From Mycobacterium triplex (GTDB lineage Bacteria; Actinomycetota; Actinomycetes; Mycobacteriales; Mycobacteriaceae): a stretch of 64,000 nt of DNA. The stretch covers positions 1,751,191-1,815,190 of the forward strand of contig NZ_HG964446.1 in the NCBI RefSeq assembly GCF_000689255.1, written 5' to 3'. This document shows positions 16,642 through 27,313 of the stretch, one piece after another. Each line of letters opens with the position of its first letter. Within the stretch, counting starts at the first letter, position 1. Below the pieces are notes generated by a model. The model saw only the letters and a list, made by a program, of their open reading frames with translations. It did no database searches and had not been told where the DNA came from. A program made the translations under genes and the position numbers.

Positions 16642-17741
16642 ACGCCACCCGGGCGATCGACCTCGAGGACACCGACGGCCTGATCGCCGCCGACCGGCAG
16701 GGCCTGTTGCGGTCCGCCTCCTCGGCCGGCGCGCAGGTGCGCGCGATCGCCGCCGCGGCCGACGAAGGCGAGCTGGACTCGCTGCGCACCGGCGACCGCC
16801 CGCGCAGCGTGATCTGGGTGGCCGGGCGCGGGACCGCCGAGACGGCCGGGGCGATGCTGGCCGCGACGCAGGGCGGTGCGGCGTCGGCGCCGATCACGCT
16901 CGTCAGCGAGGCCCCGCCGTGGGTGGGACCGCTCGACGTGCTGATCGTCGCGGGCGACGACCCCGGCGATCCCGCCCTGGTCGGTGCCGCCGCGACCGGG
17001 GTGCGCCGCGGGGCGCGGGTGGTCGTTGTCGCGCCGTACGAAGGTCCGCTGCGCGACTCCACCGCCGGCCGCGCCGCGGTGCTGGCGCCGCGACTGTGGG
17101 TTCCCGACGAGTTCGGGATGTGCCGGTACCTGGCCGCCGGCCTGGCCACGCTGCAGACGGTGGACCCGCGACCGGACATCGACGTGCCGGCGCTCGCCGA
17201 CGAGCTGGATGCCGAGGCGCTGCGCAACAGCGCGGGCCGAGAGCTGTTCACCAACCCGGCCAAGACGATCGCCGCCCGGCTGTCCGATCATCGGGTCGCG
17301 TTGGCCGGTGACAAAGCCGCGACGCTGGCGCTGGCCCGGCACGGCAGTTCGGCGCTGCTGCGGATCGCGCATCAGGTCGTCGCGGCCAGCGGGCTGGCGG
17401 ATGCGGTGGTGGCCCTGCGCGAGTTCGGCGACAGCCCGTCGTCGGTGGACGCTCTGTTCCACGACGAGGAGATCGACGGGCCGTTGCCGCAGCGGTTGCG
17501 GGTGCTGGCGTTCACGCTGGCCGATGACCGGACGGTGGTGGCCGCTCGGGTGGCCGGGCTGGACGAGGTCTACCTGATCGCGGCGCATGACGTGCCCGAA
17601 GCGCCCGGCGGCGTGGGCGGGTCGGGCGGCTTGGTCGACGCGGTGGCCCCGGGACGGGCGACCCGCCCCGAGCAGCAACTGGCAGTATTGGCCGTTCGGC
17701 TGGAGATGGCCGCCGTTTACTTGAGACTGGTGCGGGGATAG
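16638..17741 (+). CDS. SIS / phosphosugar isomerase-like protein (Rv3256c, TobH-type)
   Basis: 367 residues, like Rv3256c. SIS-fold protein related to bifunctional phosphoglucose/phosphomannose isomerases (bact-PGI_C type). VIWVAGRGTAETAGAMLA (about 56-73) stands where the sugar-phosphate loop lies, and the C-terminal half holds LALARHGSSALLRIAHQV and RLEMAAVYLRL. It sits between two mannose-phosphate enzymes, so a role in that interconversion or its control is plausible but unproven. The GTG start at 16638 overlaps the manB stop. It ends nine bases before manA. Confidence 0.8.
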   Translation: MNATRAIDLEDTDGLIAADRQGLLRSASSAGAQVRAIAAAADEGELDSLRTGDRPRSVIWVAGRGTAETAGAMLAATQGGAASAPITLVSEAPPWVGPLDVLIVAGDDPGDPALVGAAATGVRRGARVVVVAPYEGPLRDSTAGRAAVLAPRLWVPDEFGMCRYLAAGLATLQTVDPRPDIDVPALADELDAEALRNSAGRELFTNPAKTIAARLSDHRVALAGDKAATLALARHGSSALLRIAHQVVAASGLADAVVALREFGDSPSSVDALFHDEEIDGPLPQRLRVLAFTLADDRTVVAARVAGLDEVYLIAAHDVPEAPGGVGGSGGLVDAVAPGRATRPEQQLAVLAVRLEMAAVYLRLVRG

Positions 17742-17749
17742 ATAGACAA

Positions 17750-18976
17750 GTGGAACAGCTTCGCGGTGCCGTACGGACGTATGCGTGGGGGTCGCGCACG
17801 GCCATCGCCGAATTCACCGGGCGTCCGGTGCCCGCGGCTCACCCCGAGGCCGAGCTCTGGTTCGGCGCGCATCCGGGGGATCCGGCCTTTCTGGAGACCG
17901 AGCAGGGCGAACTCTCGTTACTGGACGCGGTGACCGCCGATCCGGAGGGACAGCTCGGCTCCGCGTCGCGCGACCGGTTCGGGGACGTGCTGCCGTTCTT
18001 GGTCAAGGTGCTCGCCGCTGACGAACCGCTGTCGCTGCAGGCGCATCCGAGTGCCGAACAAGCCATCGAGGGCTATCTGCGCGAGGAGAAGTTGGGCATC
18101 CCGGTGGCCTCGCCGGTCCGCAACTACCGTGACACCTCGCACAAGCCCGAATTGCTGGTGGCACTGCAGTCATTCGAGGCGCTCGCCGGGTTTCGCCAGG
18201 CGTCGCGCACCATCGAGCTGCTGCGGGCATTGGCCGTCACCGACCTCGATCCCTGCATCGAGTTGCTGAACGACCAGTCCGACGCCGACGGTTTGCGCGC
18301 GCTGTTCACCACCTGGATCACCGCGCCGCAGCCCGACATCGATGTGCTGGTGTCCGCGGTGATCGACGGTGCCATTCAGTACGTCAGCTCCGGCGCAACG
18401 GAATTCGCGGCCGAGGCCAAGACGGTGCTGGAACTCGGCGAACGCTACCCCGGCGACGCCGGGGTGCTCGCGTCGTTGTTGCTCAACCGGATCAGCCTGG
18501 TCGCGGGCGAGGCGCTCTACATTCCGGCCGGCAACCTGCACACCTATCTGCGCGGGTTCGCGATCGAGGTTATGGCCAACTCCGACAACGTGTTACGTGG
18601 TGGCTTGACTCCCAAGCACGTCGATGTGCCCGAGTTGTTGCGGGTGCTGGACTTCGCGCCGACCGCCGAGGCGCAGCTGCGGCCGGAGGTCCGCCGCGAG
18701 GGGCTCGGCCTGATCTACGACACCCCGGCCGACGAGTTCGCGGTCGCGCTGCTGACGCTCGAGGGTGAGCATCTGGGCCACGAGGTCGACGCGTCACCAA
18801 ACCATGACGGCCCGCAGATCTTGTTGTGCGCCGAGGGTTCTGCGGTGGTGCACGGGAAATCCGGCTCACTCAACCTGGAGCGCGGCATGGCCGCCTGGGT
18901 CGCGGCCGACGACGGCCCGGTGGGGCTGGTCGCACACGAACCCGCCAAGTTGTTCAGGGCGACAGTGGGTTTGTGA
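17750..18976 (+). CDS. manA: Mannose-6-phosphate isomerase, type I
   Basis: Converts fructose-6-phosphate to mannose-6-phosphate, the entry to GDP-mannose. 408 residues, cupin-fold type I PMI. Zinc and active-site motifs: SLQAHPSAEQA near 92-102 (Gln, His), KPELLVAL near 130 (Glu), and YIPAGNLHTYLRGFAIEVMANSDNVLRGGLTPK near 257-289 with the His and catalytic Arg. GTG start at 17750. The last 23 bases overlap the 3' end of the convergent flavoprotein gene. Confidence 0.95.
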   Translation: MEQLRGAVRTYAWGSRTAIAEFTGRPVPAAHPEAELWFGAHPGDPAFLETEQGELSLLDAVTADPEGQLGSASRDRFGDVLPFLVKVLAADEPLSLQAHPSAEQAIEGYLREEKLGIPVASPVRNYRDTSHKPELLVALQSFEALAGFRQASRTIELLRALAVTDLDPCIELLNDQSDADGLRALFTTWITAPQPDIDVLVSAVIDGAIQYVSSGATEFAAEAKTVLELGERYPGDAGVLASLLLNRISLVAGEALYIPAGNLHTYLRGFAIEVMANSDNVLRGGLTPKHVDVPELLRVLDFAPTAEAQLRPEVRREGLGLIYDTPADEFAVALLTLEGEHLGHEVDASPNHDGPQILLCAEGSAVVHGKSGSLNLERGMAAWVAADDGPVGLVAHEPAKLFRATVGL

Positions 18977-20369
18977 CGGCCCGCTCGCTGCCGGCGCGCC
19001 GCGATTCGCGGCGCTCACCCAGCCACAGCCGCAGGTTGTGAGCGATGGTCCGGCCGATGATCCGCGGCGGTGGAACCATATAGAGGCTGTCGAGTAGCGA
19101 GAACCGGCGCAAAAACCATTCGGCGAGAACGGGTTCGGTTTCTGCGGCGCCGAGGAATTGATCGAACAGCGCTCCCGACGGCCGCCACCACCAGGGGATC
19201 GGATCGCCGGCGGCGGCGTGGTGAAAAGCGACGTCGCCGATCGCGTTCATCGTCCACACCGGATACGTGGTCTTGGCGGTCGCCCGATTGAGTCGACCGG
19301 CCAGGTCGCCGTCTGTGGACCGCAATGCCCGCCGCAGATGACCGGCCTGCAGCGACGTCATCGTCATGCCTTGCCCGAAGGTGGGATTGAAGCTGGCCAC
19401 CGCGTCGCCGAGGGGGATGATTCCGGCCGGAAACCGGTCCAGCTTGTCGTAGCGGCGCCATCTGCTGGCCGGGAACGCGTGAAATGCCGGTGCGCCAACG
19501 GGTTCGGCGTTCGTCAGCGCCTCGGTGAAATGCGCCGGGAGTAGCGCGATGGCCAGTGCAACCATTTCCGGGAAGGTTGTCGGCGGCTTCGCTCCGGCCA
19601 CGCCGAACGTGGTCAGCACCCAGGTGCCGTCCTCGTAGCACAGCATGCCCATGCCCAGCGACTGGTCGTGGGAGGCGCCCGCCACCACCACCTTCTCGGC
19701 GATCAACCCCTCCGGGATGCGGAACTGGTGGCTGGCGTAGTTGATGCCGATGTCCAGGGTTTGCTCGGCCGGGCGCCGATATCCCCACTGTGTCAACCAC
19801 ACCGGCAGCCGGGTGCCCCGACCCGCCGCGTCGACGACGAGGTCGGCGCGCACGAAATCCGGTTCGCCACCGTCGACCGGGTCCAGCAGCACCCCGGTCA
19901 CCCGCTGCCGCGCCGCGTCGAACCGCGGTTCGGCGACCGATCGCCGCAGGATCTCCACGTTGTCGATGTCGAGGACGCGGCTGCGCAACTGCCACTCGAG
20001 ATGCGGGCGGCTGGGCACATAGGCGGTGAACTCGTCACGCAGCGTGTGGCCCGTTCCGAGGACATGACCCGCGGCGCCCAGGTGGATGCAGTCCGGGCGA
20101 TTCTCCAGCATGGGCACGCCGGCGGCCACCATGTCCTCGAGCAGGCCCGGAAACAGGGTGTCGAATTCGGTGGCCCCGCGGGCCATCAGCAAATGCAGAT
20201 GCCGGTCCTGCGGAGTCGCCGCACGATTACCCGGGGTGGGCGACAGGTCGTCCCGCTCGTAGACGCTGACCTGGGAATACACGTCCGAAAGCACCCGCGC
20301 AGCACACAGACCCGCGATGCTCGCGCCGACCACTACCGCGTGGTCTCGCGTGTCCGCGCGTTCCGGCAT
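18954..20369 (-). CDS. FAD-dependent monooxygenase-like protein (Rv3254)
   Basis: 471 residues. Class A flavin monooxygenase/squalene-epoxidase-like architecture: N-terminal dinucleotide-binding VVVGASIAGLCAARVLSD (about 12-29), DLVVDAAGRGTRLP near 177-190, and the FAD ribityl-phosphate motif IIPLGDAVASFNPTFGQGMT near 320-340. Substrate unknown. Orthologue of Rv3254 in the same place. Its 3' end overlaps manA by 23 bases; its start is divergent from the permease, leaving a 62-base promoter region. Confidence 0.85.
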   Translation of the reverse strand: MPERADTRDHAVVVGASIAGLCAARVLSDVYSQVSVYERDDLSPTPGNRAATPQDRHLHLLMARGATEFDTLFPGLLEDMVAAGVPMLENRPDCIHLGAAGHVLGTGHTLRDEFTAYVPSRPHLEWQLRSRVLDIDNVEILRRSVAEPRFDAARQRVTGVLLDPVDGGEPDFVRADLVVDAAGRGTRLPVWLTQWGYRRPAEQTLDIGINYASHQFRIPEGLIAEKVVVAGASHDQSLGMGMLCYEDGTWVLTTFGVAGAKPPTTFPEMVALAIALLPAHFTEALTNAEPVGAPAFHAFPASRWRRYDKLDRFPAGIIPLGDAVASFNPTFGQGMTMTSLQAGHLRRALRSTDGDLAGRLNRATAKTTYPVWTMNAIGDVAFHHAAAGDPIPWWWRPSGALFDQFLGAAETEPVLAEWFLRRFSLLDSLYMVPPPRIIGRTIAHNLRLWLGERRESRRAGSERAVTNPLSP

Positions 20370-20431
20370 CCGGGGTGAGTACCCAGTACTGTGCGGTCCA
20401 ATGTCTGCTGACGTTAACGAGAGGGTGGCAA

Positions 20432-21907
20432 ATGGCCAACCGATGGCGCACCAAGTCAGTCGAACAGTCCATCGCCGACACCGACGAGCCCGGCACCCGA
20501 CTCCGCAAGGTTCTCACCTGGTGGGACCTCACGGTGTTCGGTGTGGCGGTGGTGATCGGCGCCGGCATCTTCACGGTCACCGCATCGACCGCCGGCGATA
20601 TCACCGGCCCGGCGATCTGGATATCGTTCGCGATCGCGGCGGTCACCTGCGCGCTGGCGGCGTTGTGTTACGCCGAATTCGCCTCGACACTGCCGGTCGC
20701 GGGCAGTGCGTACACCTTTTCCTACGCCACCTTCGGTGAGTTCCTTGCCTGGATCATCGGCTGGAATCTGTTGCTGGAATTGGCAATCGGTGCCGCCGTG
20801 GTGTCCAAGGGCTGGTCGAGTTACCTCGGGTCGGTGTTCGGATTTGCCGGTGGGACAGTCAACTTGGGTTCGATCAACGTCGACTGGGGCGCGCTGCTGA
20901 TCGTCTTCCTGGTGGCGACGCTGGTCGCCGTGGGCACCAAGGTGTCGTCGAGGATTTCCGCCGTGATCACCGCGATCAAGGTGTCGGTGGTGATCTTCGT
21001 CGTGGTGGTCGGCGTCTTCTACATCAAAGCCTCCAACTACTCGCCGTTCATCCCCAAGCCGGAAGCCGGGCACGAGGCCAGCGGCATCAACCAGTCGGTG
21101 CTGTCGTTGGTGACCGGGGCGCACAGCAGTCATTACGGGTGGTACGGCGTGCTGGCCGGGGCCTCGATCGTGTTCTTCGCGTTCATCGGATTCGACATCG
21201 TCGCGACGATGGCCGAGGAAACCAAACATCCGCAGCGCGACGTGCCGCGGGGGATCTTGACGTCGCTGGGGGTCGTCACCTTGCTGTACATCGCGGTCTC
21301 CGTGGTGCTGTCCGGCATGGTGTCCTACACCCAGCTCAAAACCATGCCCGGCGGCAAGCCGGCGAACCTGGCCACCGCGTTCACCGCCAACGGGATCGGT
21401 TGGGCGGGCAAGATCATCGCCGTCGGGGCACTGGCCGGACTGACCACCGTGGTGATGGTGCTGGTGCTCGGTGGCTGCCGGGTGCTGTTCGCGATGGCGC
21501 GCGACGGGTTGTTGCCGCGGCCACTGGCCAAGACCAGCTCACGCGGGACGCCGGTCCGGATCACCGTGCTGGTCGGGCTGGTGATCGCGGCGACGGCGTC
21601 GGTGTTCCCGATCAGCAAGCTCGAGGAGATGGTCAACGTCGGAACGCTGTTCGCGTTCGTCCTGGTGTCCGCCGGAGTGGTCGTCCTGCGCCGGACCCGG
21701 CCGGACCTGGAGCGCGGCTTCCGGGCGCCGTGGGTGCCGGTGCTGCCGATCGCCTCGATCTGCGCGTGTGTCTGGCTGATGGTCAACCTCACCGCGCTGA
21801 CCTGGGTGCGGTTCGCGGTATGGCTGGCGCTGGGGACCGCGATCTATCTCGGCTACGGATATCGCCATTCGATGCAGGGCCGCCGGGAGGCCGGCCAAGC
21901 GGTGTAG
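20432..21907 (+). CDS. APC-family cationic amino acid permease (Rv3253c)
   Basis: 491-residue inner-membrane transporter with about 12-14 hydrophobic helices. The APC signature appears as GAGIFTVTASTAGDITGPA (helix 1) and ALCYAEFASTLPVAGSAYTFSYATFGE, then FFAFIGFDIVATMAEETKHPQRDVPRGI (helix 6 region). It resembles the CAT subgroup for cationic amino acids; the substrate is inferred from family only. ATG 20432 gives the conserved N-terminus MANRWRTKSVEQSI; the frame is also open 19 codons upstream. About 100 bases before the alkB operon. Confidence 0.88.
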   Translation: MANRWRTKSVEQSIADTDEPGTRLRKVLTWWDLTVFGVAVVIGAGIFTVTASTAGDITGPAIWISFAIAAVTCALAALCYAEFASTLPVAGSAYTFSYATFGEFLAWIIGWNLLLELAIGAAVVSKGWSSYLGSVFGFAGGTVNLGSINVDWGALLIVFLVATLVAVGTKVSSRISAVITAIKVSVVIFVVVVGVFYIKASNYSPFIPKPEAGHEASGINQSVLSLVTGAHSSHYGWYGVLAGASIVFFAFIGFDIVATMAEETKHPQRDVPRGILTSLGVVTLLYIAVSVVLSGMVSYTQLKTMPGGKPANLATAFTANGIGWAGKIIAVGALAGLTTVVMVLVLGGCRVLFAMARDGLLPRPLAKTSSRGTPVRITVLVGLVIAATASVFPISKLEEMVNVGTLFAFVLVSAGVVVLRRTRPDLERGFRAPWVPVLPIASICACVWLMVNLTALTWVRFAVWLALGTAIYLGYGYRHSMQGRREAGQAV

Positions 21908-21942
21908 CCGGCGCGCAGTTTAGTTTACAAATCAGCATTGTT

Positions 21943-21952
21943 TGTCTAGACA
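21943..21952. promoter_or_regulatory. Palindrome in the alkB promoter, candidate AlkX operator
   Basis: TGTCTAGACA is a perfect 10-bp palindrome in an AT-richer patch (21920-21980) between the permease and alkB, with further partial symmetry outside (TTGT on the left, ACAAG on the right). AlkX-type TetR regulators repress alkB from palindromes in this position in related Actinobacteria; direct evidence here is the symmetry only. Confidence 0.4.
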
Positions 21953-22015
21953 CAAGACGCAACTAGCGGTATTGTCCAATCTCAACGTGGTGTGACTCAC
22001 AAGGAGGTTTGGCAT

Positions 22016-23263
22016 ATGACCACACAGATCCACCAAGCCGGGCAGCCCGGGGTAACCGAGTGGCGCGACAAGAAGCGCTACCTGTGGCTGATGGGGCTGA
22101 TCCCGCCGACGGCGCTGTTCGTGATGCTGCCGATCGTCTGGGGGCTGAACCACCTCGGCTGGCACGGCGCGGCGCAGGTGCCGCTGTGGATCGGGCCGAT
22201 CCTGCTCTACATCGTGCTGCCGATCCTGGATCTGCGGTTCGGGCCGGACGGGCAGAACCCGCCCGACGAGGTGATGGAGCGGCTGGAAAACGACAAGTAC
22301 TACCGCTACTGCACCTACATCTACATCCCGTTCCAGTACCTCAGCGTGCTGCTGGGCGCCTACCTGTTCACCGCGTCGGACCTGGGGTGGCTGGGCTTCG
22401 AGGGTGGCCTGGGCTGGGCCGGCAAGATCGGCGTCGCGCTCTCGGTCGGTGTGCTCGGCGGCGTCGGCATCAACACCGCGCACGAGATGGGGCACAAGAA
22501 GGACTCGCTGGAGCGCTGGCTGTCCAAGATCACCCTGGCCCAGACCGGCTACGGCCACTTCTACATCGAGCACAACCGCGGCCACCACGTGCGCGTCTCC
22601 ACCCCCGAGGACCCGGCGTCGGCCCGCTTCGGCGAGACGTTCTGGGAGTTCTTGCCCCGCAGCGTCTTCGGCAGCCTGCGCTCAGCGGTTCAGCTGGAGG
22701 CGCAGCGGATCCGCCGGCTCGGCAAGAGCCCCTGGGACCCCAGGACGTATGCGTCCAACGACGTGCTCAACGCCTGGGCCATGTCGGTGCTGTTGTTCGG
22801 CGCGCTGATCGCGGCCTTCGGCGTCGGCGTGATTCCGTTCCTCGTCATCCAGGCGGTCTTCGGCTTCTCGTTGCTGGAAACCGTCAACTACCTCGAGCAC
22901 TACGGCCTGCTGCGGCAGCGCAACGCCAACGGCCGCTACGAGCGGTGCGCCCCGGTGCACAGCTGGAACTCCGACCACATCGTCACCAACCTGTTCCTCT
23001 ACCACCTGCAGCGGCACAGCGATCACCACGCCAACCCCACCCGGCGCTACCAGACGCTGCGCAGCATGGCGGGCGCCCCCAACCTGCCCAGCGGGTACGC
23101 GTCGATGATCGCGCTGACCTACTTTCCGGCGGTGTGGCGCAAGGTGATGGACCACCGGGTGCTGGCGCACTACGACGGTGACATCACCAAGGTCAACATC
23201 CATCCCCGGATGCGCGAGCGGGTGCTGGCGAAATACCGGGCCCCCGAGAAGGTCCAGGCATGA
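22016..23263 (+). CDS. alkB: Alkane 1-monooxygenase AlkB
   Basis: Membrane di-iron hydroxylase that oxidises n-alkanes at the terminal carbon, using electrons passed by rubredoxin. 415 residues, orthologous to Rv3252c. Six or so membrane helices and the His boxes HEMGHKK, EHNRGHH and LQRHSDHH, plus the [10 protein letters not shown] signature. The ATG at 22016 has an excellent AAGGAGG at 22001-22007; an upstream in-frame start at 21992 is less likely. The stop overlaps the rubA start (ATGA). Confidence 0.96.
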   Translation: MTTQIHQAGQPGVTEWRDKKRYLWLMGLIPPTALFVMLPIVWGLNHLGWHGAAQVPLWIGPILLYIVLPILDLRFGPDGQNPPDEVMERLENDKYYRYCTYIYIPFQYLSVLLGAYLFTASDLGWLGFEGGLGWAGKIGVALSVGVLGGVGINTAHEMGHKKDSLERWLSKITLAQTGYGHFYIEHNRGHHVRVSTPEDPASARFGETFWEFLPRSVFGSLRSAVQLEAQRIRRLGKSPWDPRTYASNDVLNAWAMSVLLFGALIAAFGVGVIPFLVIQAVFGFSLLETVNYLEHYGLLRQRNANGRYERCAPVHSWNSDHIVTNLFLYHLQRHSDHHANPTRRYQTLRSMAGAPNLPSGYASMIALTYFPAVWRKVMDHRVLAHYDGDITKVNIHPRMRERVLAKYRAPEKVQA

Positions 23264-23433
23264 GCGTCTACCGCTGCCCCTGCTGCGGCTACACCTACGA
23301 CGAGACGAAAGGCGCTCCGCGGGAGGGATTTCGGCCGGGCACGCCCTTCGCCGAAATCCCCGACAACTGGTGTTGCCCCGATTGTGCCGTGCTCGAGAAA
23401 GTCGATTTCGAAGAATCAGGAGTGAACTCATGA
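23260..23433 (+). CDS. rubA: Rubredoxin RubA
   Basis: 57-residue electron carrier for AlkB. One iron held by four cysteines: C6-P-C-C9-G and C39-P-D-C42. This is the AlkG1-like type, with an extra Cys beside each pair (C8, C38). It overlaps alkB and rubB by four bases at each end, so the three are translated as one unit. Confidence 0.95.
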   Translation: MSVYRCPCCGYTYDETKGAPREGFRPGTPFAEIPDNWCCPDCAVLEKVDFEESGVNS

Positions 23434-23612
23434 GCGACTACAAGCTTTTCGTCTGCGTGCAGTGCGGATTCGAATACGACGAGGCCAAGGGCTGGCCCGA
23501 GGACGGGATCGCCCCCGGCACCCGGTGGGACGAGATCCCCGACGACTGGAGCTGCCCGGATTGCGGCGCGGCAAAATCCGACTTCGAGATGGTCGAGGTA
23601 GCTCGATCCTGA
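23430..23612 (+). CDS. rubB: Rubredoxin RubB
   Basis: 60-residue second rubredoxin with the canonical ligands C9-x2-C12-G and C42-P-D-C45-G. In related systems the AlkG2 type is the one competent for alkane hydroxylation. An AGGAG ribosome binding site lies within the end of rubA. Followed by alkX on the same strand after 26 bases. Confidence 0.95.
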   Translation: MSDYKLFVCVQCGFEYDEAKGWPEDGIAPGTRWDEIPDDWSCPDCGAAKSDFEMVEVARS

Positions 23613-23638
23613 GGGCCTCAACAACTAATGTCGCGCCT

Positions 23639-24244
23639 GTGAAGCGGATTCCATACGCCGAGGCCTCGCGCGTGCTGCTGCGTGACTCGGTGCTGGACGC
23701 GATGCGCGACTTGCTGCTGACGCGGGACTGGTCGGCCATCACGCTTTCCGACGTGGCCCGGGCCGCCGGCATCAGCCGGCAGACCATCTACAACGAGTTC
23801 GGCTCTCGGCAAGGTCTGGCGCAGGGGTACGCCCTGCGCCTGGCCGACCGCCTGGTCGACAGCGTGCACACCGCGCTGGACGCCAACGTCGGCAATATGT
23901 ACGAAGCGTTTCTGCAGGGCTTCCGGGCGTTCTTCGCCGAGTCGGCGTCGGACCCCCTGGTGATCTCCCTGCTCAGTGGGGTCGCCAAGCCCGATCTGCT
24001 GCAGATCATCACCACCGACAGCGCGCCGATCATCACGCGCGCCTCCGAGCGGCTGACCCTGGCGTTCACCACCACCTGGGTGGCGACCAGCGACGAGGAC
24101 GCCGGCGTGCTGGCGCGCGCGATCGTGCGGCTGGCGTTGAGTTACGTCTCGATGCCGCCGGAGGCCGATCACGACGTCGCACGCGATCTGGCCCGTCTGA
24201 TGACGCCTTTTGCCGAACGTCACGGCGTCATCAACATCCCCTGA
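23639..24244 (+). CDS. alkX: TetR-family repressor AlkX (Rv3249c)
   Basis: 201 residues from GTG 23639. The N-terminal helix-turn-helix is ITLSDVARAAGISRQTIYNEFGSRQGL (about 32-58), followed by an all-helical ligand domain. Relatives are fatty-acid- or alkane-responsive repressors of the alkB operon, consistent with the gene ending that operon. A CTG ten codons upstream, overlapping the rubB stop, would give the 211-residue length annotated for M. tuberculosis; the start is therefore uncertain by ten codons. Confidence 0.9.
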   Translation: MKRIPYAEASRVLLRDSVLDAMRDLLLTRDWSAITLSDVARAAGISRQTIYNEFGSRQGLAQGYALRLADRLVDSVHTALDANVGNMYEAFLQGFRAFFAESASDPLVISLLSGVAKPDLLQIITTDSAPIITRASERLTLAFTTTWVATSDEDAGVLARAIVRLALSYVSMPPEADHDVARDLARLMTPFAERHGVINIP

Positions 24245-24345
24245 CCTGGCGCGCTTACCGGCGCCTATTACAGTGGCGGGCGAGCGTATATCCAAGCTAA
24301 CGAAATCCATTTGAGCCCCTAAGCCGCAGAAGGAACAGACACGCC

Positions 24346-25803
<1,458 letters not shown>

Positions 25804-25817
25804 GCACCTCCGGTCGC

Positions 25818-25843
25818 CGAGCGTGAAACCAACTTCACGCTCG
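25818..25843 (+). terminator. Stem-loop after sahH
   Basis: A perfect 10-bp inverted repeat (CGAGCGTGAA / TTCACGCTCG) with a 6-base loop, 15 bases after the sahH stop and before tmk. No T-run follows, so it is either an I-shaped mycobacterial terminator or a processing/stability element. Almost the same stem occurs after secA1 at 47368. Confidence 0.6.
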
Positions 25844-25864
25844 CGCAGGGATTAGGCTCGCGCC

Positions 25865-26497
25865 GTGCTGATCGCGATCGAGGGCGTCGACGGCTCCGGT
25901 AAGCGGACGCTGACCGAGGGGCTGCGCAAGGCCTTCGAAGCCGCCGGCAAGTCGGTGGCGACGATGGCCTTCCCGCGCTACGGGCAGTCGGTGACCGCCG
26001 ACATCGCGGCCGAGGCATTGCACGGCGAGCACGGGGACCTGGCGTCGTCGGTGTATGCGATGGCGATGCTCTTCGCGCTGGACCGCGCGGGTGCGGTCGA
26101 CGAGATGGCCACGTTGAGCCGCGATCACGACGTGCTGATTCTCGACCGCTACGTCGCCTCCAATGCCGCCTACAGTGCCGCGCGCCTGCACCAGGACGCG
26201 GCCGGGGACGCGGCCGCGTGGGTGTATGAGCTGGAATTCCACCGGCTCGGGCTGCCCGCGCCGGACTGCCAGGTGCTGCTCGGGGTGTCCGCCGAGCTCG
26301 CCGGGCAGCGGGCCCGGCGCCGCGCCGAAATCGATCCGGGCCGTCCGCGCGACAGCTACGAACGCGACGACGGGCTGCAGCAGCGCACCCGCGCGGTGTA
26401 CGCCGGATTGGCCGACGCCGGCTGGGGTGGGCGATGGCTGGTGGTCGACGCGGACGTCGATCCGGGCCGCCTGGCGGCCAGTTTGGCCTCCGAATAG
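25865..26497 (+). CDS. tmk: Thymidylate kinase
   Basis: Phosphorylates dTMP to dTDP. 210 residues, orthologous to Rv3247c. P-loop GVDGSGKRT at 7-15 with K13, and the DR(Y/H) region ILDRYVASNAAYSAARLHQDA near 92-112 that binds dTMP. The C-terminal LID holds RRRAEIDPGRPRDSYERDDGLQQRTRAVY. GTG start at 25865, 61 bases after sahH. Followed by mtrA after an 80-base gap containing the mtrA promoter. Confidence 0.95.
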   Translation: MLIAIEGVDGSGKRTLTEGLRKAFEAAGKSVATMAFPRYGQSVTADIAAEALHGEHGDLASSVYAMAMLFALDRAGAVDEMATLSRDHDVLILDRYVASNAAYSAARLHQDAAGDAAAWVYELEFHRLGLPAPDCQVLLGVSAELAGQRARRRAEIDPGRPRDSYERDDGLQQRTRAVYAGLADAGWGGRWLVVDADVDPGRLAASLASE

Positions 26498-26577
26498 CAC
26501 AAATTTGTCACGATTTGCCCGTATCGAAAGAGAAACGCCCGTGTGGCGCCCGAGTTTTGTCCCGATCTGGTGACACC

Positions 26578-27264
26578 ATGGACTCCATGAGGCAAAGGAT
26601 TTTGGTCGTCGACGACGACGCTTCGCTCGCGGAGATGCTGACCATCGTTCTTCGTGGGGAGGGCTTCGACACTGCGGTCATCGGCGACGGCACCCAGGCT
26701 CTGACCGCGGTGCGCGAGCTGCGGCCCGATCTGGTGCTGCTGGACCTGATGTTGCCGGGCATGAACGGCATCGACGTGTGCCGGGTGCTGCGCGCCGATT
26801 CCGGTGTTCCGATTGTGATGCTGACCGCCAAGACCGACACCGTGGATGTGGTGCTGGGCCTGGAGTCGGGTGCCGACGACTACATCATGAAGCCGTTCAA
26901 GCCCAAGGAGCTGGTCGCCCGGGTGCGGGCGCGGCTGCGCCGCAACGACGACGAGCCTGCCGAGATGCTCTCCATCGCCGACGTCGAGATCGACGTGCCG
27001 GCGCACAAGGTCACCCGCAACGGCGAGCAGATCTCGCTGACCCCGCTGGAGTTCGACCTGCTGGTGGCGCTGGCACGCAAACCGCGCCAGGTGTTTACTC
27101 GTGATGTACTGCTCGAACAGGTGTGGGGATACCGTCACCCGGCGGACACCCGGTTGGTGAACGTGCACGTCCAGCGCCTGCGGGCCAAGGTCGAGAAAGA
27201 CCCGGAGAACCCGACTGTGGTGTTGACCGTTCGAGGAGTGGGTTACAAGGCCGGACCTCCGTGA
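26578..27264 (+). CDS. mtrA: Response regulator MtrA
   Basis: OmpR/PhoB-type regulator of cell division and wall genes, essential in M. tuberculosis. 228 residues, nearly identical to the M. tuberculosis protein. Receiver domain with the acidic pocket D12-D14 and the phospho-acceptor D56, switch residues in VMLTAKT and IMKPFKP, and a C-terminal winged helix (about 130-228) with the recognition helix RLVNVHVQRLRAKVE. Start ATG 26578; a second ATG at 26587 is possible. First gene of mtrA-mtrB-lpqB. Confidence 0.97.
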   Translation: MDSMRQRILVVDDDASLAEMLTIVLRGEGFDTAVIGDGTQALTAVRELRPDLVLLDLMLPGMNGIDVCRVLRADSGVPIVMLTAKTDTVDVVLGLESGADDYIMKPFKPKELVARVRARLRRNDDEPAEMLSIADVEIDVPAHKVTRNGEQISLTPLEFDLLVALARKPRQVFTRDVLLEQVWGYRHPADTRLVNVHVQRLRAKVEKDPENPTVVLTVRGVGYKAGPP

Positions 27265-27313
27265 TCCGCGGCGGCGCCGGTGTAAGACATCACGATGCTG
27301 AGGAGCGCCGCCA

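Noticed and set aside
24245..24345. Possible SAH riboswitch before sahH
   Set aside because: Context is attractive, but I could not lay out the conserved SAH aptamer helices in these 101 bases.
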